Shown: piece after piece, positions 48,518-57,262 of the stretch | Numbering within the stretch: position 1 is the stretch's first letter | Layout: each line of letters starts with the position of its first letter | NCBI GenBank assembly: GCA_964486845.1 | Contig: CAZAQY010000007.1 | Coordinates: 1 to 64,000, forward strand | Source of the DNA: Anammoximicrobium sp964486845 | GTDB taxonomy: Bacteria; Planctomycetota; Planctomycetia; Pirellulales; Pirellulaceae | Length of the DNA stretch: 64,000 nucleotides | Reading direction: 5' to 3' | Program-made: the position numbers and the translations under genes | Notes under the pieces: model-generated | Database searches by the model: none | What the model was told of the DNA's origin: nothing | Seen by the model: the letters and a program-made list of their open reading frames with translations, nothing else

Positions 48518-49739
48518 CCAGCTTCGGTTCGGAGGCGTCTTTGCCGGCAATCTTGTTGAACGCCTCGTTGAACGCCTGGACCATGTCGGCGTAACCGACC
48601 GAAGGAGACTCGACAGGCGTGGTGACGAGGTAACTCCGGCCGTCTCCGGTGACCAGTTGGCGCATCAACCGGCTGGGCTGCCCGACCGTGATCGTGTGGA
48701 TGTGAAAGCCGGCCGCCGCCAGTTGCGCAGCGACGGTCTTCGGGTTCGGGTCGCCGGCGCTGGCGCCGTCGCCGATCAGAATCAGGATCTTCTTGGCGTC
48801 ATTTCGCGAGGCGGGCCCGGTGGCGATCTGGCGGCCGCCGGTCTGGCCTTGGGAACTGCCGTCAAGAGCCAGTCCGATGCGGGGCGACTCACCCGGGTAG
48901 CGGCCACCGCCCCGGTCGATGTAGCTCTGATACGAGTAAAGAAAGGCATCGGGTCGGTTGATATCCAACAGATCTTTGAGCGTCGCGGCATCGTTGCTCA
49001 GGCCGCCTTCCAGTCCGGTGTCGACAGCAAAGCCGGAGATGCCAATGAGGTCGTCGGGGTAATTCGCGACCACATAGTCGACGAACAGCTCCGCCGACTC
49101 TTTCAACGCTCGTTTGGCGTTCAATGGGTAACTGGCAGGCGGACTTTCGCCGGGCGCGTACTCGTCGGGACGTGGCTTCAGCAAGGCACTGGTCTGGTCG
49201 ATCATCAGGACGAAATCACGAGGCCCCGTCACGTCCCGTCCGCCCGTGGCGATGGCTTCGGCGCCGGCCGAGTAACTCGTGTGCCCCAAGACCCTGCCAA
49301 AGAAAGAGTCGAAATTCCATTGAGCGGTCACACGGACCGCATTCATTTCCAGATTCGGCCTGATTCCAGGATCGAAGATCCTTAGGACTGGGTCCCAGCG
49401 GCCTACTTCGACTTGAGGGATCACGCCGGGCTGGTTCAATTGGAAGTAGTGCTCGGCCACCAGCCGAGCTTCGTTGCGGTTCACCGCCGGTTCGCTACGT
49501 TCCAGAACGGCGGCCGCCGCCAATGCAGCGGCGTCTGCGGCGTTTTGCGCCACGGCCCGGTGGTGGACCGTCACGCCGATGTCGATGGCGAACGCGAGCA
49601 GGCCCATCAGTACAATGATCATCAAGGCGAACAGGATGAGGACGGCCCCTTTGCGACGCCAACGGAAGCGCTGCCGACGCTTGGGGTTAGCGGGCCGAAC
49701 GGCATTTTTCGAAGATGAAGTGGCAGTGGTTGCGTGCAT
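48510..49739 (-). CDS. TadE/TadG-like protein with VWA-type domain
   Basis: This 409-residue membrane-anchored protein has a basic N-terminus (RRQRFRWRRKGAV), one transmembrane segment at about 31-52 (LILFALMIIVLMGLLAFAIDIG) and the typical TadG heptad-like segment HHRAVAQNAADAAALAAAAVL. After a beta-rich stretch comes a VWA-like domain (VLMIDQTSALL, IGLALDGSSQGQ, ILILIGDGASAGD) at about 150-380. Proteins of this kind act in or near Flp/Tad pilus assembly, but no tad genes are beside it. The first metal-site serine is Thr (DQTSA). AGGTGAG precedes the ATG at 49739. Confidence 0.82.
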   Translation of the reverse strand: MHATTATSSSKNAVRPANPKRRQRFRWRRKGAVLILFALMIIVLMGLLAFAIDIGVTVHHRAVAQNAADAAALAAAAVLERSEPAVNRNEARLVAEHYFQLNQPGVIPQVEVGRWDPVLRIFDPGIRPNLEMNAVRVTAQWNFDSFFGRVLGHTSYSAGAEAIATGGRDVTGPRDFVLMIDQTSALLKPRPDEYAPGESPPASYPLNAKRALKESAELFVDYVVANYPDDLIGISGFAVDTGLEGGLSNDAATLKDLLDINRPDAFLYSYQSYIDRGGGRYPGESPRIGLALDGSSQGQTGGRQIATGPASRNDAKKILILIGDGASAGDPNPKTVAAQLAAAGFHIHTITVGQPSRLMRQLVTGDGRSYLVTTPVESPSVGYADMVQAFNEAFNKIAGKDASEPKLVK

Positions 49740-50040
49740 GAGGAATCTCACCTGATCGACAGGAAATGTCAATACCACACCTAGAGTATAGGTCACACAG
49801 GCATGATTGGCAGATTTCTGCTGCCTGGGCTCCTGTTAGTGGTTCCTCGTGGAATTTGCGGCCCGTATCGTTCAGGACGACGCTGGCGGCCTGGAGAGCA
49901 AGTCGCTGCTCACAACCAAGCTGCGCATGTCCGTGGCGTGGCCGGGTGGGATCCAGGTTGGGAATAGGGTACACTCTTCCCAAGGCTGGGCGCAGCCCTG
50001 ATGACTTGCGGACCTCAAAATCGTCGATCGAGATGGAATC
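49740..50040. other. Intergenic, no gene seen
   Basis: This 301-base divergent gap between the TadG-like gene and selD must hold both promoters. I found no tRNA-Sec, riboswitch or convincing -35/-10 pair by eye. Confidence 0.4.
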
Positions 50041-51096
50041 ATGACCGAGTCCGGTCGGAAGAAACGGCTGGTGAATTACGCCAGCTGCGCAGGCTGAGCG
50101 GGCAAGTTGCCCCAGGAGGGCACTGCACAGGTGGTGCAGAACTTGCCGCGAGTTGACGATCCCAACCTGATCGTCGGAACCGAAGGGTTCAGCGACGCAG
50201 GCGTGTACCGGCTGCGCGATGATCTGCTGATCGTCCAGTCGCTGGACTTCTTCCCGCCGCTGGTCGACGACCCGTTCGTGTTCGGCCAGATCGCCGCAGC
50301 CAATTCGCTGTCCGACGTGTACGCGATGGGTGCTCGGCCGACCACCGCGTTGAACATCGTCGCTTTCCCCGACAATCAACTGGAACTGGACATCCTGAGC
50401 GAAATCCTCCGCGGCGGCGGGGATCGGGTCAGCCTGGCCGGAGCGGTGATCGTCGGCGGACATTCGGTTCGCGACGCCGAAATCAAGTACGGATTGAGCG
50501 TGACCGGCGTCGTGCATCCGCAGCATCTGCTGACGAATCAACGGGCCCGCCCCGGCGACGCGCTGGTGCTGACAAAGGCCTTGGGGACAGGCTTCATCAC
50601 GACGGCCTTCAAAGCCGAATCTTGCCCGGCGGAGACATTCGCGGCGGGGTGCGCCAGCATGACGCAGTTGAACGCTGCCGGATGCGATGCCGCGAGAGAG
50701 CTAAAGGCCAACGCCTGTACGGATATCACTGGGTTTGGTCTGGCGGGTCATGCGGGGGAAATGGCCGAAGCCAGCGGCGTGACGGCGATGCTGGAAGTCC
50801 ACCGGTTGCCGATCCTGCCAGGGGCTGCCGCCCTTGCCCAACAGGGAAACCAGAACCGCGCCAACCGCTCGAACCGAGCCTTTGCGGAACGTGGGATGCG
50901 CGTCGAAGGTCGTCCCGATGAATTGCTGGCCGAGTTCCTGTTCGACCCTCAGACCTCCGGCGGTCTGCTGATCAGCGTCCCGCAGCAGCGCGCGGATCAA
51001 CTGGTTGCGTACGCCCAAGCCGCCGGCGCGACCGCAACGTGCATCGTCGGATCGATCCTGCCGCGACACGACGCGCGCATCGTTGTTCGCCCGTGA
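50041..51096 (+). CDS. selD: Selenide, water dikinase, itself a selenoprotein (UGA at codon 19)
   Basis: SelD makes selenophosphate from selenide and ATP, the selenium donor for Sec-tRNA and selenouridine. The frame starting at ATG 50041 reads TESGRKKRLVNYASCAG, then TGA at 50095-50097, then AGKLPQEG, and continues without interruption to 51096 (351 residues with Sec19). The TGA falls exactly where the catalytic Cys of SelD lies (E. coli AGCGCK corresponds to AGUAGK here); the following Cys is Gly. Downstream motifs are normal: LIVQSLDFFPPLVDDPFVFG, IVGGHSVRDAEIKYGLSVTG, TDITGFGLAGH and FDPQTSGGLLIS. A SECIS-like hairpin follows the UGA. Conventional gene calling would start it after the TGA, losing the active site. 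The organism must therefore have SelA, SelB and tRNA-Sec elsewhere. Confidence 0.93.
50123..50139 (+). promoter_or_regulatory. Candidate bacterial SECIS hairpin of selD
   Basis: CTGCAC AGGTG GTGCAG forms a six-base-pair stem with loop AGGUG. The loop starts 31 bases after the UGA, within the distance range described for bacterial SECIS elements, and resembles the GGU-containing loop bound by SelB in E. coli fdhF. A second small hairpin (GGGCA AGT TGCCC, 50100-50112) lies between. Confidence 0.65.
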
Positions 51097-51123
51097 GCGT
51101 CTTTGGTCTTTGAGTCGGGCGTT

Positions 51124-51780
51124 TCAAGTTCTGATTCGGCTGCCAAGTCGCCGGCGGCGAGCCTCGGCATGGCAAGCGCGAATGCGGCTCTCCACCTCCG
51201 CGAGCAGTTGGTCGTCGTTCAGGGTGGCGGCGAAGTCGGGCGAGATGGGCTCGCCGATGCAGACACGGACGACGGACGGACGCGGGAGCAAGGCGTGCCT
51301 TGGCCAAGCATCAAATGCGCCGTCCAGCGCCACGGGCAGCAGCGGAACGCGGCTCCGGCGGGCAAGCACCAGGAATCCGGGTTTCACGGGCGAGATATTC
51401 CCGTCCCGACTCCTGGTGCCTTCCGGGAAGATCAACACCATTTCGCCACTTTTCAGGCGTTTGAGCGTCTCTTTCAGCCCTCGAATGCCGCCCCCTTCGC
51501 GGTCGATCGGAATGGCGTTCACGAAACCAATCAGCCAGCCGAAGGGGCCGAAGCGGAACAGGGTGTCCCGCGCCAAGTAGTGGCAGTGGCGGCGGAATCC
51601 AAGACCGACGAGAATCGGATCGAGGTAGCTCTGGTGATTCGAGCAGATCAGGACGCCGCCCTCGGACGGCACATGCTGGTGCCCCAGGCAGCGGACCTGA
51701 AACATGCCGACGCCCACCAGCCGGCACAAAGCTCGGGCCACACAGTAGCCAGACCGCCGGAATCGAGATGCTTCCGCCAT
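51124..51780 (-). CDS. plsC: 1-acyl-sn-glycerol-3-phosphate acyltransferase (PlsC family)
   Basis: This membrane-associated enzyme acylates lysophosphatidate to phosphatidate in phospholipid synthesis. The 218-residue protein has motif I NHQSYLD (His49, Asp54), the second block FVNAIPIDREGGG, motif III FPEGTRSRDG at about 119-128, and the VPLLPVALDGAF strand. Length is normal for the PlsC family. It is downstream of cmk on the same strand (63-base gap), a pairing also seen in other bacteria, and convergent with selD. Lysophospholipid acyltransferases of other specificity share these motifs, so the exact acceptor is inferred. Confidence 0.92.
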   Translation of the reverse strand: MAEASRFRRSGYCVARALCRLVGVGMFQVRCLGHQHVPSEGGVLICSNHQSYLDPILVGLGFRRHCHYLARDTLFRFGPFGWLIGFVNAIPIDREGGGIRGLKETLKRLKSGEMVLIFPEGTRSRDGNISPVKPGFLVLARRSRVPLLPVALDGAFDAWPRHALLPRPSVVRVCIGEPISPDFAATLNDDQLLAEVESRIRACHAEARRRRLGSRIRT

Positions 51781-51843
51781 ACGCAGAAGGTGCTTTGGAT
51801 TGGGGAATTGTTTGCTGGCTGATCATCACGCGGAGCGTGATGG

Positions 51844-52509
51844 CTACTTTGAGGATACCTGGGGCCGCCGCGAGTTCACGATCTCGACCAACCGGTCGAC
51901 GACTTGTTCGATCGACATCCCGTCCGTGACGACCTCGACCGCATCCTGGGCGCGGACCAACGGCCCTACCGCCCGGCGGGAGTCGCGCTCGTCCCGCTGA
52001 AGCTGCTGAGCCAGCACGTCGTCAAACGACGGCGTCTCGCCCCGTTGCTGCAGGTCGTGGACCCGGCGACGCGCACGCTCTTCCGGTGTAGCCGTAAGAA
52101 AGATCTTACATTCGGCGTGCGGAAAGACCACCGTGCCCTGATCGCGGCCCTCGGTCACGATGTGGCCCCTGCGGCCGATCTGCTGTTGCAGTTTGACCAA
52201 GTGCTCGCGGACCTGAGGGTTGTCTGCCGCGTAGCGGATATGTGCCGTCACTTGACTGGTCCGAATTGGGTCCGTCACGTCCTCGCCGTCCAATAGGACG
52301 CGCTGGTCCTGGAAGCGAATTTCCAGCTGCTTGGCCAACTCGGCCCAGCCCGTCGCGTCCTGGCACGGCAAACCGCGGCGCAGGGCGGCCAGCGTCACCG
52401 CCCGATACATCGCCCCCGTGTCCAGGAACCGGAACCTCAGTTTCGCCGCCAGCGACTTGGCGACCGTGCTCTTGCCCGCGCCGGCGGGGCCATCAATCGT
52501 GACGATCAT
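51844..52509 (-). CDS. cmk: Cytidylate kinase
   Basis: This enzyme phosphorylates CMP and dCMP with ATP. The 221-residue protein begins MIVTIDGPAGAGKSTVAK with the P-loop at 7-15. It has FLDTGAMYRAVTL for nucleotide-monophosphate binding, an insert domain with DVTDPIRTSQV, EGRDQGTVVFP, and the lid ATPEERARRR with RDERDSRRAVGPL. The family usually has GRDIGT and ERDxxDxxR, and both are slightly changed here. I chose the ATG at 52509, which overlaps the stop of the upstream gene (ATGA). A much longer open frame extends upstream but carries no homology. Confidence 0.96.
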   Translation of the reverse strand: MIVTIDGPAGAGKSTVAKSLAAKLRFRFLDTGAMYRAVTLAALRRGLPCQDATGWAELAKQLEIRFQDQRVLLDGEDVTDPIRTSQVTAHIRYAADNPQVREHLVKLQQQIGRRGHIVTEGRDQGTVVFPHAECKIFLTATPEERARRRVHDLQQRGETPSFDDVLAQQLQRDERDSRRAVGPLVRAQDAVEVVTDGMSIEQVVDRLVEIVNSRRPQVSSK

Positions 52510-53639
52510 CGCGGTCCCGCTTGCGGTTGCGGTTTGCAGTAAGACAGGGCCAACAAGGCATACGCGGTCACTAGGTTCGGATCGCCCTCCATCCAGCGAT
52601 CGGCCTCGTTCACCCACGAACCATCCGGCAACTGGCGACTCGCCAATTCCGCCCGCAACTCCGCCCGCCAATCGTGCTTGACGCCCTGATGATCGACAAG
52701 CACGTCTTGTTTCATCGCATCGAGCGTTTTGGCAAAAGTGTGATAGTAGTAGTACAGCCCCTGGCCTCCCATCCCCGGGTTGGACTTCAGGTCGTAGTGC
52801 ATTTTGATCCACTTCACGGCTGCCTTGACGCGCGGGTCATCGTCGCCTACGCCGGCGTAAATCATGCTTTTCAGGCCGGCGTAGGTCATCGATCCGTAGC
52901 TCCGCAGCCCGCCGCCGGGCGTGGTTCCCGCCATACTGGAACCGCCGGCAGCCGGAGTGTAGTAGAAGCCGCCGTCGGGGTTCTTGGCCGCAAACGGCGT
53001 CGTATTGTGTTCCGTCTCGAGGTTCTGGCAGCGGGAAACGAAAGTCAAAGCCCGCTTGACGGCCTCGTCGTTCACATCGGTTCCCATCGCCTGCAACGCA
53101 TCCATAAAGAATTGCGTATTCGATAGGTCAGGTCGCTTGTGTTTCCCGTAGCCCGCACCACCGTAGGCAGGGTCGGCAGGGTCCTTGTCCTCGCCTTCGT
53201 CCCATTGCAGCCCCCGGATATATGCATCCGCTTTATTCAGTTTTTCCGTGTACCGCCCATCCTTGTTGGCCTCGGTCAAACACAAAATGGCGACCGAAGT
53301 CTCGTAATTGGCGTACAGCGAGCCGGTTCGAAAGACGCCTCCATCCGATCGAACGAATTGCTCCACGTACGCCAGACTGTTCGCGACCAACGGATCGCTT
53401 GGCGTGCGACCGTGCCGCATCAGGGCCGTCGCCACCAGCGCGGTCACGGCCGGCCCGGCCTGACTGCTGAACGACCCGTCCTCAGCCTGCCCCTTCGTCG
53501 CCAGGAAGCCGATCGCTCGACCCACCATCTGCTCGTAATCTGGTGCGCCGGGGCGAACCGTTTCCGCACCCGTGAGATCGCTTCCCGCACCGATAGCAAT
53601 TGTCACGCCAAAACAGAAGATCCAAAAACGCTCGTGCAT
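52506..53639 (-). CDS. Exported protein with prenyltransferase/squalene-oxidase repeats
   Basis: This 377-residue protein has a signal peptide (FWIFCFGVTIAIGAG, about 5-20) and an alpha/alpha-toroid built of repeats such as QAEDGSFSSQAGPAVTALVATAL, SDGGVFRTGSLYANYETSVAIL, NPDGGFYYTP and LPDGSWVNEADRWM. This is the fold of squalene-hopene cyclases and prenyltransferase beta subunits. The DxDD motif of cyclases is absent and the protein is exported, so I do not call it an enzyme of terpene synthesis; many planctomycetal proteins of this type have unknown roles. AGGTGA precedes the ATG. It is translationally coupled to cmk (ATGA overlap). Confidence 0.85.
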   Translation of the reverse strand: MHERFWIFCFGVTIAIGAGSDLTGAETVRPGAPDYEQMVGRAIGFLATKGQAEDGSFSSQAGPAVTALVATALMRHGRTPSDPLVANSLAYVEQFVRSDGGVFRTGSLYANYETSVAILCLTEANKDGRYTEKLNKADAYIRGLQWDEGEDKDPADPAYGGAGYGKHKRPDLSNTQFFMDALQAMGTDVNDEAVKRALTFVSRCQNLETEHNTTPFAAKNPDGGFYYTPAAGGSSMAGTTPGGGLRSYGSMTYAGLKSMIYAGVGDDDPRVKAAVKWIKMHYDLKSNPGMGGQGLYYYYHTFAKTLDAMKQDVLVDHQGVKHDWRAELRAELASRQLPDGSWVNEADRWMEGDPNLVTAYALLALSYCKPQPQAGPR

Positions 53640-53769
53640 TCTTTTTCACCTGGGAAAGATTGATCTCTTGCAGTCCCCTATACGCCCATGGTCACCGCAC
53701 GGGGACGGACGCCATCGGCGAAACGACGATACGCCATTCGCGGCAGCAACACCTGAGTATTCCAAGGCT

Positions 53770-54057
53770 TCAATCGAAAACTGCGAGGATCTCGTCCTCG
53801 TTCATGATCAGCAACTCCTCGTCATCGACCATGAGTTCGATGCCCGCGAAACGGGAGAAGAGGATTCGATCACCCTCACTGACCTGATGCGACAACCGGG
53901 TGCCGTCAGGCAGCAAGCGGCCGTCTCCTACAGAGAGCACCCGTCCCTGCTGGGGCCGCTCGAGGGCGGAATCCGGCAACACGACGCCTCCAGGCGTCGT
54001 CGGATCCAGTTCTAGAGGCTTGACTGCGACTTTGTCCCCCAACGGCACGACTTTCAT
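53770..54057 (-). CDS. groES: Co-chaperonin GroES (Cpn10)
   Basis: This 95-residue protein forms the heptameric lid of the GroEL folding chamber. It starts MKVVPLGDKVAVKPLE and has TTPGGVVLPDSA (mobile loop region), GRVLSVGDGR, VSEGDRILFSRFAG and the C-terminal strand LLIMNEDEILAVFD. The mobile loop lacks the usual long Lys-rich insert, and the Tyr of FSKYAG is Phe-type (FSRFAG). GroEL is not adjacent, so this is a stand-alone, possibly additional, groES. GGAG precedes the ATG. I saw no CIRCE-type inverted repeat in the 283-base upstream gap. Confidence 0.95.
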   Translation of the reverse strand: MKVVPLGDKVAVKPLELDPTTPGGVVLPDSALERPQQGRVLSVGDGRLLPDGTRLSHQVSEGDRILFSRFAGIELMVDDEELLIMNEDEILAVFD

Positions 54058-54340
54058 CTCTTAGACTCCCGAATGGAACCATGCGGTCCGGCGTAAGTCG
54101 CAAGCTGCCGTTGCCACGTGCAATCCGCCGACAAAACGACTGCCTGCGTACCGGGTCATTCTCGCACGCCGTCCGCGTCTGTTCAAGGACAACAGCAGAA
54201 TCGACGGCGAGAGTTGGTGGTCGCCGCCAAGTGTTCCCGATCGTTTGGCGCAGAAATTGCTGGCAGCCGGCAACTCTTGGCCGCGAACCAGCCGGTCTTG
54301 GCCGGTTCCGGCTCACGGGCCAGGACCGTGACGGGCAACT

Positions 54341-55199
54341 CTATCGATCCGAGGTAATCGCTCTCTTCGCCTGTGCGTCGGTCTCCTCCAAGGTGAACCG
54401 CACGCTGACGATGTAGGGGGACTCGCCCTTGGTCCAATGGCCGTAGGCCGTCGTGACGAACGTCCCGTCGGGCAGCAATTCCAGCCCCGGATAGGCGCAG
54501 TCGGCCCCCTTATGGTTCTTCATCAGCCGAACGCGATACTGCCCCTGGCGGCCTTGGACGATATCTTCGTACGTCCCCACCCAGCCGACCCAATCTCCCT
54601 TGGTCGGGCTCTCCAGTGTGGTATCTCGGAAAGTGATGAACAACCGCCCGTCCGAGGCGTAACGCCCCGTGTGGCGATCGCCGGTCAGGGCGGCAGGCAA
54701 CTCGTGGGGCGCGGACCAGGTGCGGCCTTCGTCGGCACTGAAGATGACGTGCGAATTGCGGCGCCGGCTGTTTTCGCGGAGCAACGCCGCCAATTGCTTG
54801 CCGTCCGGCGAGCGGGTGACGCCCGGCTCGCACAGGTGGACGTCAGTCGTGCGGCAGATGGTTTCGGGCAACGACCATGTCAAGCCGCCATCGGCAGAGA
54901 ACGTTTTGTACAGAGTGAATTCCACAGGCTGCTTGCGCGGGTCGTCGGCCGCAAAAAACCGGCCGTCGTCGTGAAAGCCCCTTGGGGTACACGGCGATCA
55001 TCGTCCTGCCGTCCTCCAACAGCACGGTCGTGGGGTGGCCCAGGTACTGTCCCGGCTCGCGGTCCACGACGCTTTGTCGCTGCGTCTGGCCGGCCAGATC
55101 GACCAAAGGGACCGTATAGCCGCATGGCAGAATTTCAGCCGCAGCTGTCACCGCATCAGGAATGCACAAGACGGCGACCGTGAGCAGACCAACACGCAA
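54341..55199 (-). pseudogene. Exo-alpha-sialidase-like (BNR repeat) gene, collapsed and frameshifted
   Basis: The first frame gives a signal-like start, LVDLAGQTQRQSVVDREPGQ and HPTTVLLEDGRTMIAVYPKG. At about 54985 the homology moves to the next frame as FHDDGRFFAADDPRK and continues FTLYKTFSADGGLTWSLPET, HVIFSADEGRTWS and YIVSVRFTLEE to 54341. Two Asp-box (SxDxGxTW) motifs survive. In intact planctomycetal relatives, as I recall them, about 100-150 residues with further Asp boxes lie between YPKG and FHDDGRF, so this is an internal loss plus a one-base frame change. The apparent first codon is TTG at 55199, and the true start is uncertain. Function in life would have been removal of sialic acid or a related sugar. 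Confidence 0.78.
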
Positions 55200-55367
55200 G
55201 GCGAGTTTCTTCGTGGCGATTCTCCCAACAGATTCACTCGGCCTGACATCGTTCGAGAAATAACGGTTAGGTACGTGAGCGGCAAGGCGCTAGCCGCCGG
55301 TATTGCAGCGAATCCGGAACCGGTGGCTAGCGCCATTCCGCTCACTTGTTTGCTCGAATTCCCAACT

Positions 55368-56073
55368 CTACTGTCCGCAAACGTTCATGCGGATCGAATA
55401 GAATCCCTTGCGGGCCGTAATGAACAACGTGCGCCGGTCCGCGCCGCCGAAACAGACGTTGGACGAGGCTTCGGGAACGTCGATTTCCAGAAGCTTTTTG
55501 CCGTCGGGGCTGTACACCTGCACCACGTTCCGCGCCAAGTACAGGTTCCCCTGCTCGTCGAGCGTCATGCCGTCCGAACCGACGGGGGCGATCAGTTTCC
55601 GGTCGGTCAGCGAGCCGTCTTCTTCGATGCGGTAAACGTAGGTCTTGCCGTCGCCCGCATCGGCGACGTACAGCAGTTTGCCGTCCGTGGTTCCAACCAC
55701 GCCGTTCGGCTTGACCAGGTTGTCGATCACGCGCCGCAATGGATGGACGTCACGCGCCGGTGCCGCCTTCGCAGGCCACCCGGTTTCCCGCACGGTCGAA
55801 AAACAGGCCGTTTGCCCCGCGGCTGTTTTCCCGAAAGCTGCTCAGCTTTCCGTCCAGCGACCATTTGTGGATGCGCGCGTTGGGAATATCGGTGAAGCAG
55901 GTGTTTCCCTGGGCATCGCGGGCCGGGCCTTCCGTAAAGGAAAACCCGTCCGCGAGTTTTTCGACTTTTTCACCAGGTGCGACGAGTTCATCGGCCGCCG
56001 GCGCAACGCACGCCGAAAGGGCAAGGCTGAAGAACCAGGCGGCAAGCGAGCTGGAAATGAGACGATCGATCAT
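55368..56073 (-). pseudogene. SMP-30/gluconolactonase-like gene, internally deleted and frameshifted
   Basis: The gene starts at ATG 56073 (AAGGAG upstream) with a signal peptide (AAWFFSLALSACVAPAA), then the SMP-30 propeller blades KLADGFSFTEGPARDAQGN and GANGLFFDRAGNRVACEGG. At about 55755 the frame meets TGA. A few codons of the next expected segment (VTSIH) are readable in a second frame. The third frame then continues with RRVIDNLVKPNGV, LYVADAGDGKTYVY, VGSDGMTLDEQGNLYLA and SNVCFGGADRRTLFIT. The blades between VTSIH and RRVIDNLV, about 60-80 residues in relatives, are missing. It lies 168 bases upstream of the sialidase pseudogene on the same strand and appears to have formed an operon with it. 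Confidence 0.8.
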
Positions 56074-56127
56074 GGACAGCTCCTTCGTGTCAAGATTGGT
56101 TAACCCAAGCGTTGCGAGAATCTCCCT

Positions 56128-56154
56128 GTAGGACGGATTGCCAATCCGTCCTAC
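56128..56154. repeat. Perfect palindrome (REP-like element)
   Basis: Arms GTAGGACGGATTG and CAATCCGTCCTAC are exact inverse complements around one C. It sits between the end of the ABC transporter operon and the SMP-30 start. A decayed relative (CGTAGGACAGGCTTTCC) occurs at about 42016-42032 upstream of the DPP-IV gene. Dispersed elements of this type are, to my recollection, common in planctomycetal genomes. Confidence 0.7.
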
Positions 56155-56179
56155 GGGGAAACTTCTGCAGCGTCTGGGA

Positions 56180-57262
56180 TCATTCCGCTTCGAGCACGTG
56201 GACGTCCTCGGGCTCGACCGTCACCGTCACCCGGTCACCCGGCTGCACGTTCAGGGTGGCGAACTCCTTGCGGCCCAGCAGGGCTTGGAGGCTTAGCCCG
56301 CCGCCGCAGGCGACGGACACCTGGACCACGGCGCCCCGATCCGTCAACTCGCCAACCGTTCCTGGCAGCAGGTTCAAGTCCCGGGACGTCGGGGACGGCT
56401 CGCCGCGCGAGATGCGCAGGTTTTCGGGCCGGATAATGAAGCTCACGTCGTGGCCGGCGGACGCCGGTCCGGCGCGGACGGCGCGGAATTCGACGCCGTC
56501 CGCACAGGCGATGCGCAGCCCGCGGCCGGCGCTGGCGGCCCGGCCCGTCAGCACGTTTCCGGCCTGGACGAATTGGGCCACAAAACCGTTGCGCGGCCGC
56601 TGGAGGATCTCCTGCGGCGAACCGGTCTGAATGATCCGGCCGGCGTGGATCACGCCGACTCGGTCCGCCACCGCAAGCATCTCGGCGAAATTGTGGCAGA
56701 CGTGGATCGTGGTCGTGCCCGTGCGACGCTGGAGGCCCTTGATCTGCCGGCACAGCGCGTCCCGCATCTGCTCGTCCAACGCGCTCACCGGCTCGTCCAA
56801 CAGGAGCAGCAGCGGCTGGACGGCCAGCGCCCGCGCCAGCGCCACCCGCTGCTTCTCGCCGCCGGACAGGTTCCGGGGCTTGCGGCAAGCCAGCGGTTCG
56901 ATGTCCACCAACTGCAACAGCTCATCGACCTGGCGGCTCTCGGGTCCCAGCCAGGCAGCGAGCGGATTGCGGAGCCCGAACGCAACGTTGCTGCGGACGG
57001 AAAGGTGCGGAAACAGCGCGTAGTCTTGCGGCAGGTACCCAATCCGCCGGCGTCGCGGCTCCAACCGCGTGACGTCGGTGCCCTCCACCAGAATCCGCCC
57101 GGCGTCGACGCGGTGCAGCCCGGACAGGCTCTCCAGCAGCAGCGTCTTGCCCGATCCGCTCGGCCCCAGCAGCACGAAATACTCGCCCCGCGACACCTCC
57201 AGCGAGATGTCCTGCAGGGCGAACGTGCCCACGGAGAAACACAGCTGCTGCACCACGATCAT
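56180..57262 (-). CDS. ABC transporter ATP-binding protein, molybdate type
   Basis: This 360-residue cytoplasmic ATPase powers the importer. Walker A is GPSGSGKT at 33-40, the Q-loop Gln is in YLPQDYALFPHL (79), the signature is LSGGEKQ at 132-138, Walker B is LLLLLDEPVSALD at about 151-163, and the switch His lies in TTIHVCHNFAEM. The C-terminal region (about 285-360) ends in a TOBE/Mop-like domain (LLPGTVGELTDRGAVVQVSV), typical of ModC/CysA/WtpC-type ATPases that sense oxyanions. I chose the ATG at 57262, which overlaps the permease stop by four bases; the longer open frame upstream has no homology. Substrate is inferred from the binding proteins, not proven. Confidence 0.92.
   Translation of the reverse strand: MIVVQQLCFSVGTFALQDISLEVSRGEYFVLLGPSGSGKTLLLESLSGLHRVDAGRILVEGTDVTRLEPRRRRIGYLPQDYALFPHLSVRSNVAFGLRNPLAAWLGPESRQVDELLQLVDIEPLACRKPRNLSGGEKQRVALARALAVQPLLLLLDEPVSALDEQMRDALCRQIKGLQRRTGTTTIHVCHNFAEMLAVADRVGVIHAGRIIQTGSPQEILQRPRNGFVAQFVQAGNVLTGRAASAGRGLRIACADGVEFRAVRAGPASAGHDVSFIIRPENLRISRGEPSPTSRDLNLLPGTVGELTDRGAVVQVSVACGGGLSLQALLGRKEFATLNVQPGDRVTVTVEPEDVHVLEAE

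Noticed and set aside
55740..55800. In-frame TGA in the SMP-30 gene as a selenocysteine codon
   Set aside because: The downstream homology is in a different frame and the TGA is not at a Cys position, so this is gene damage.
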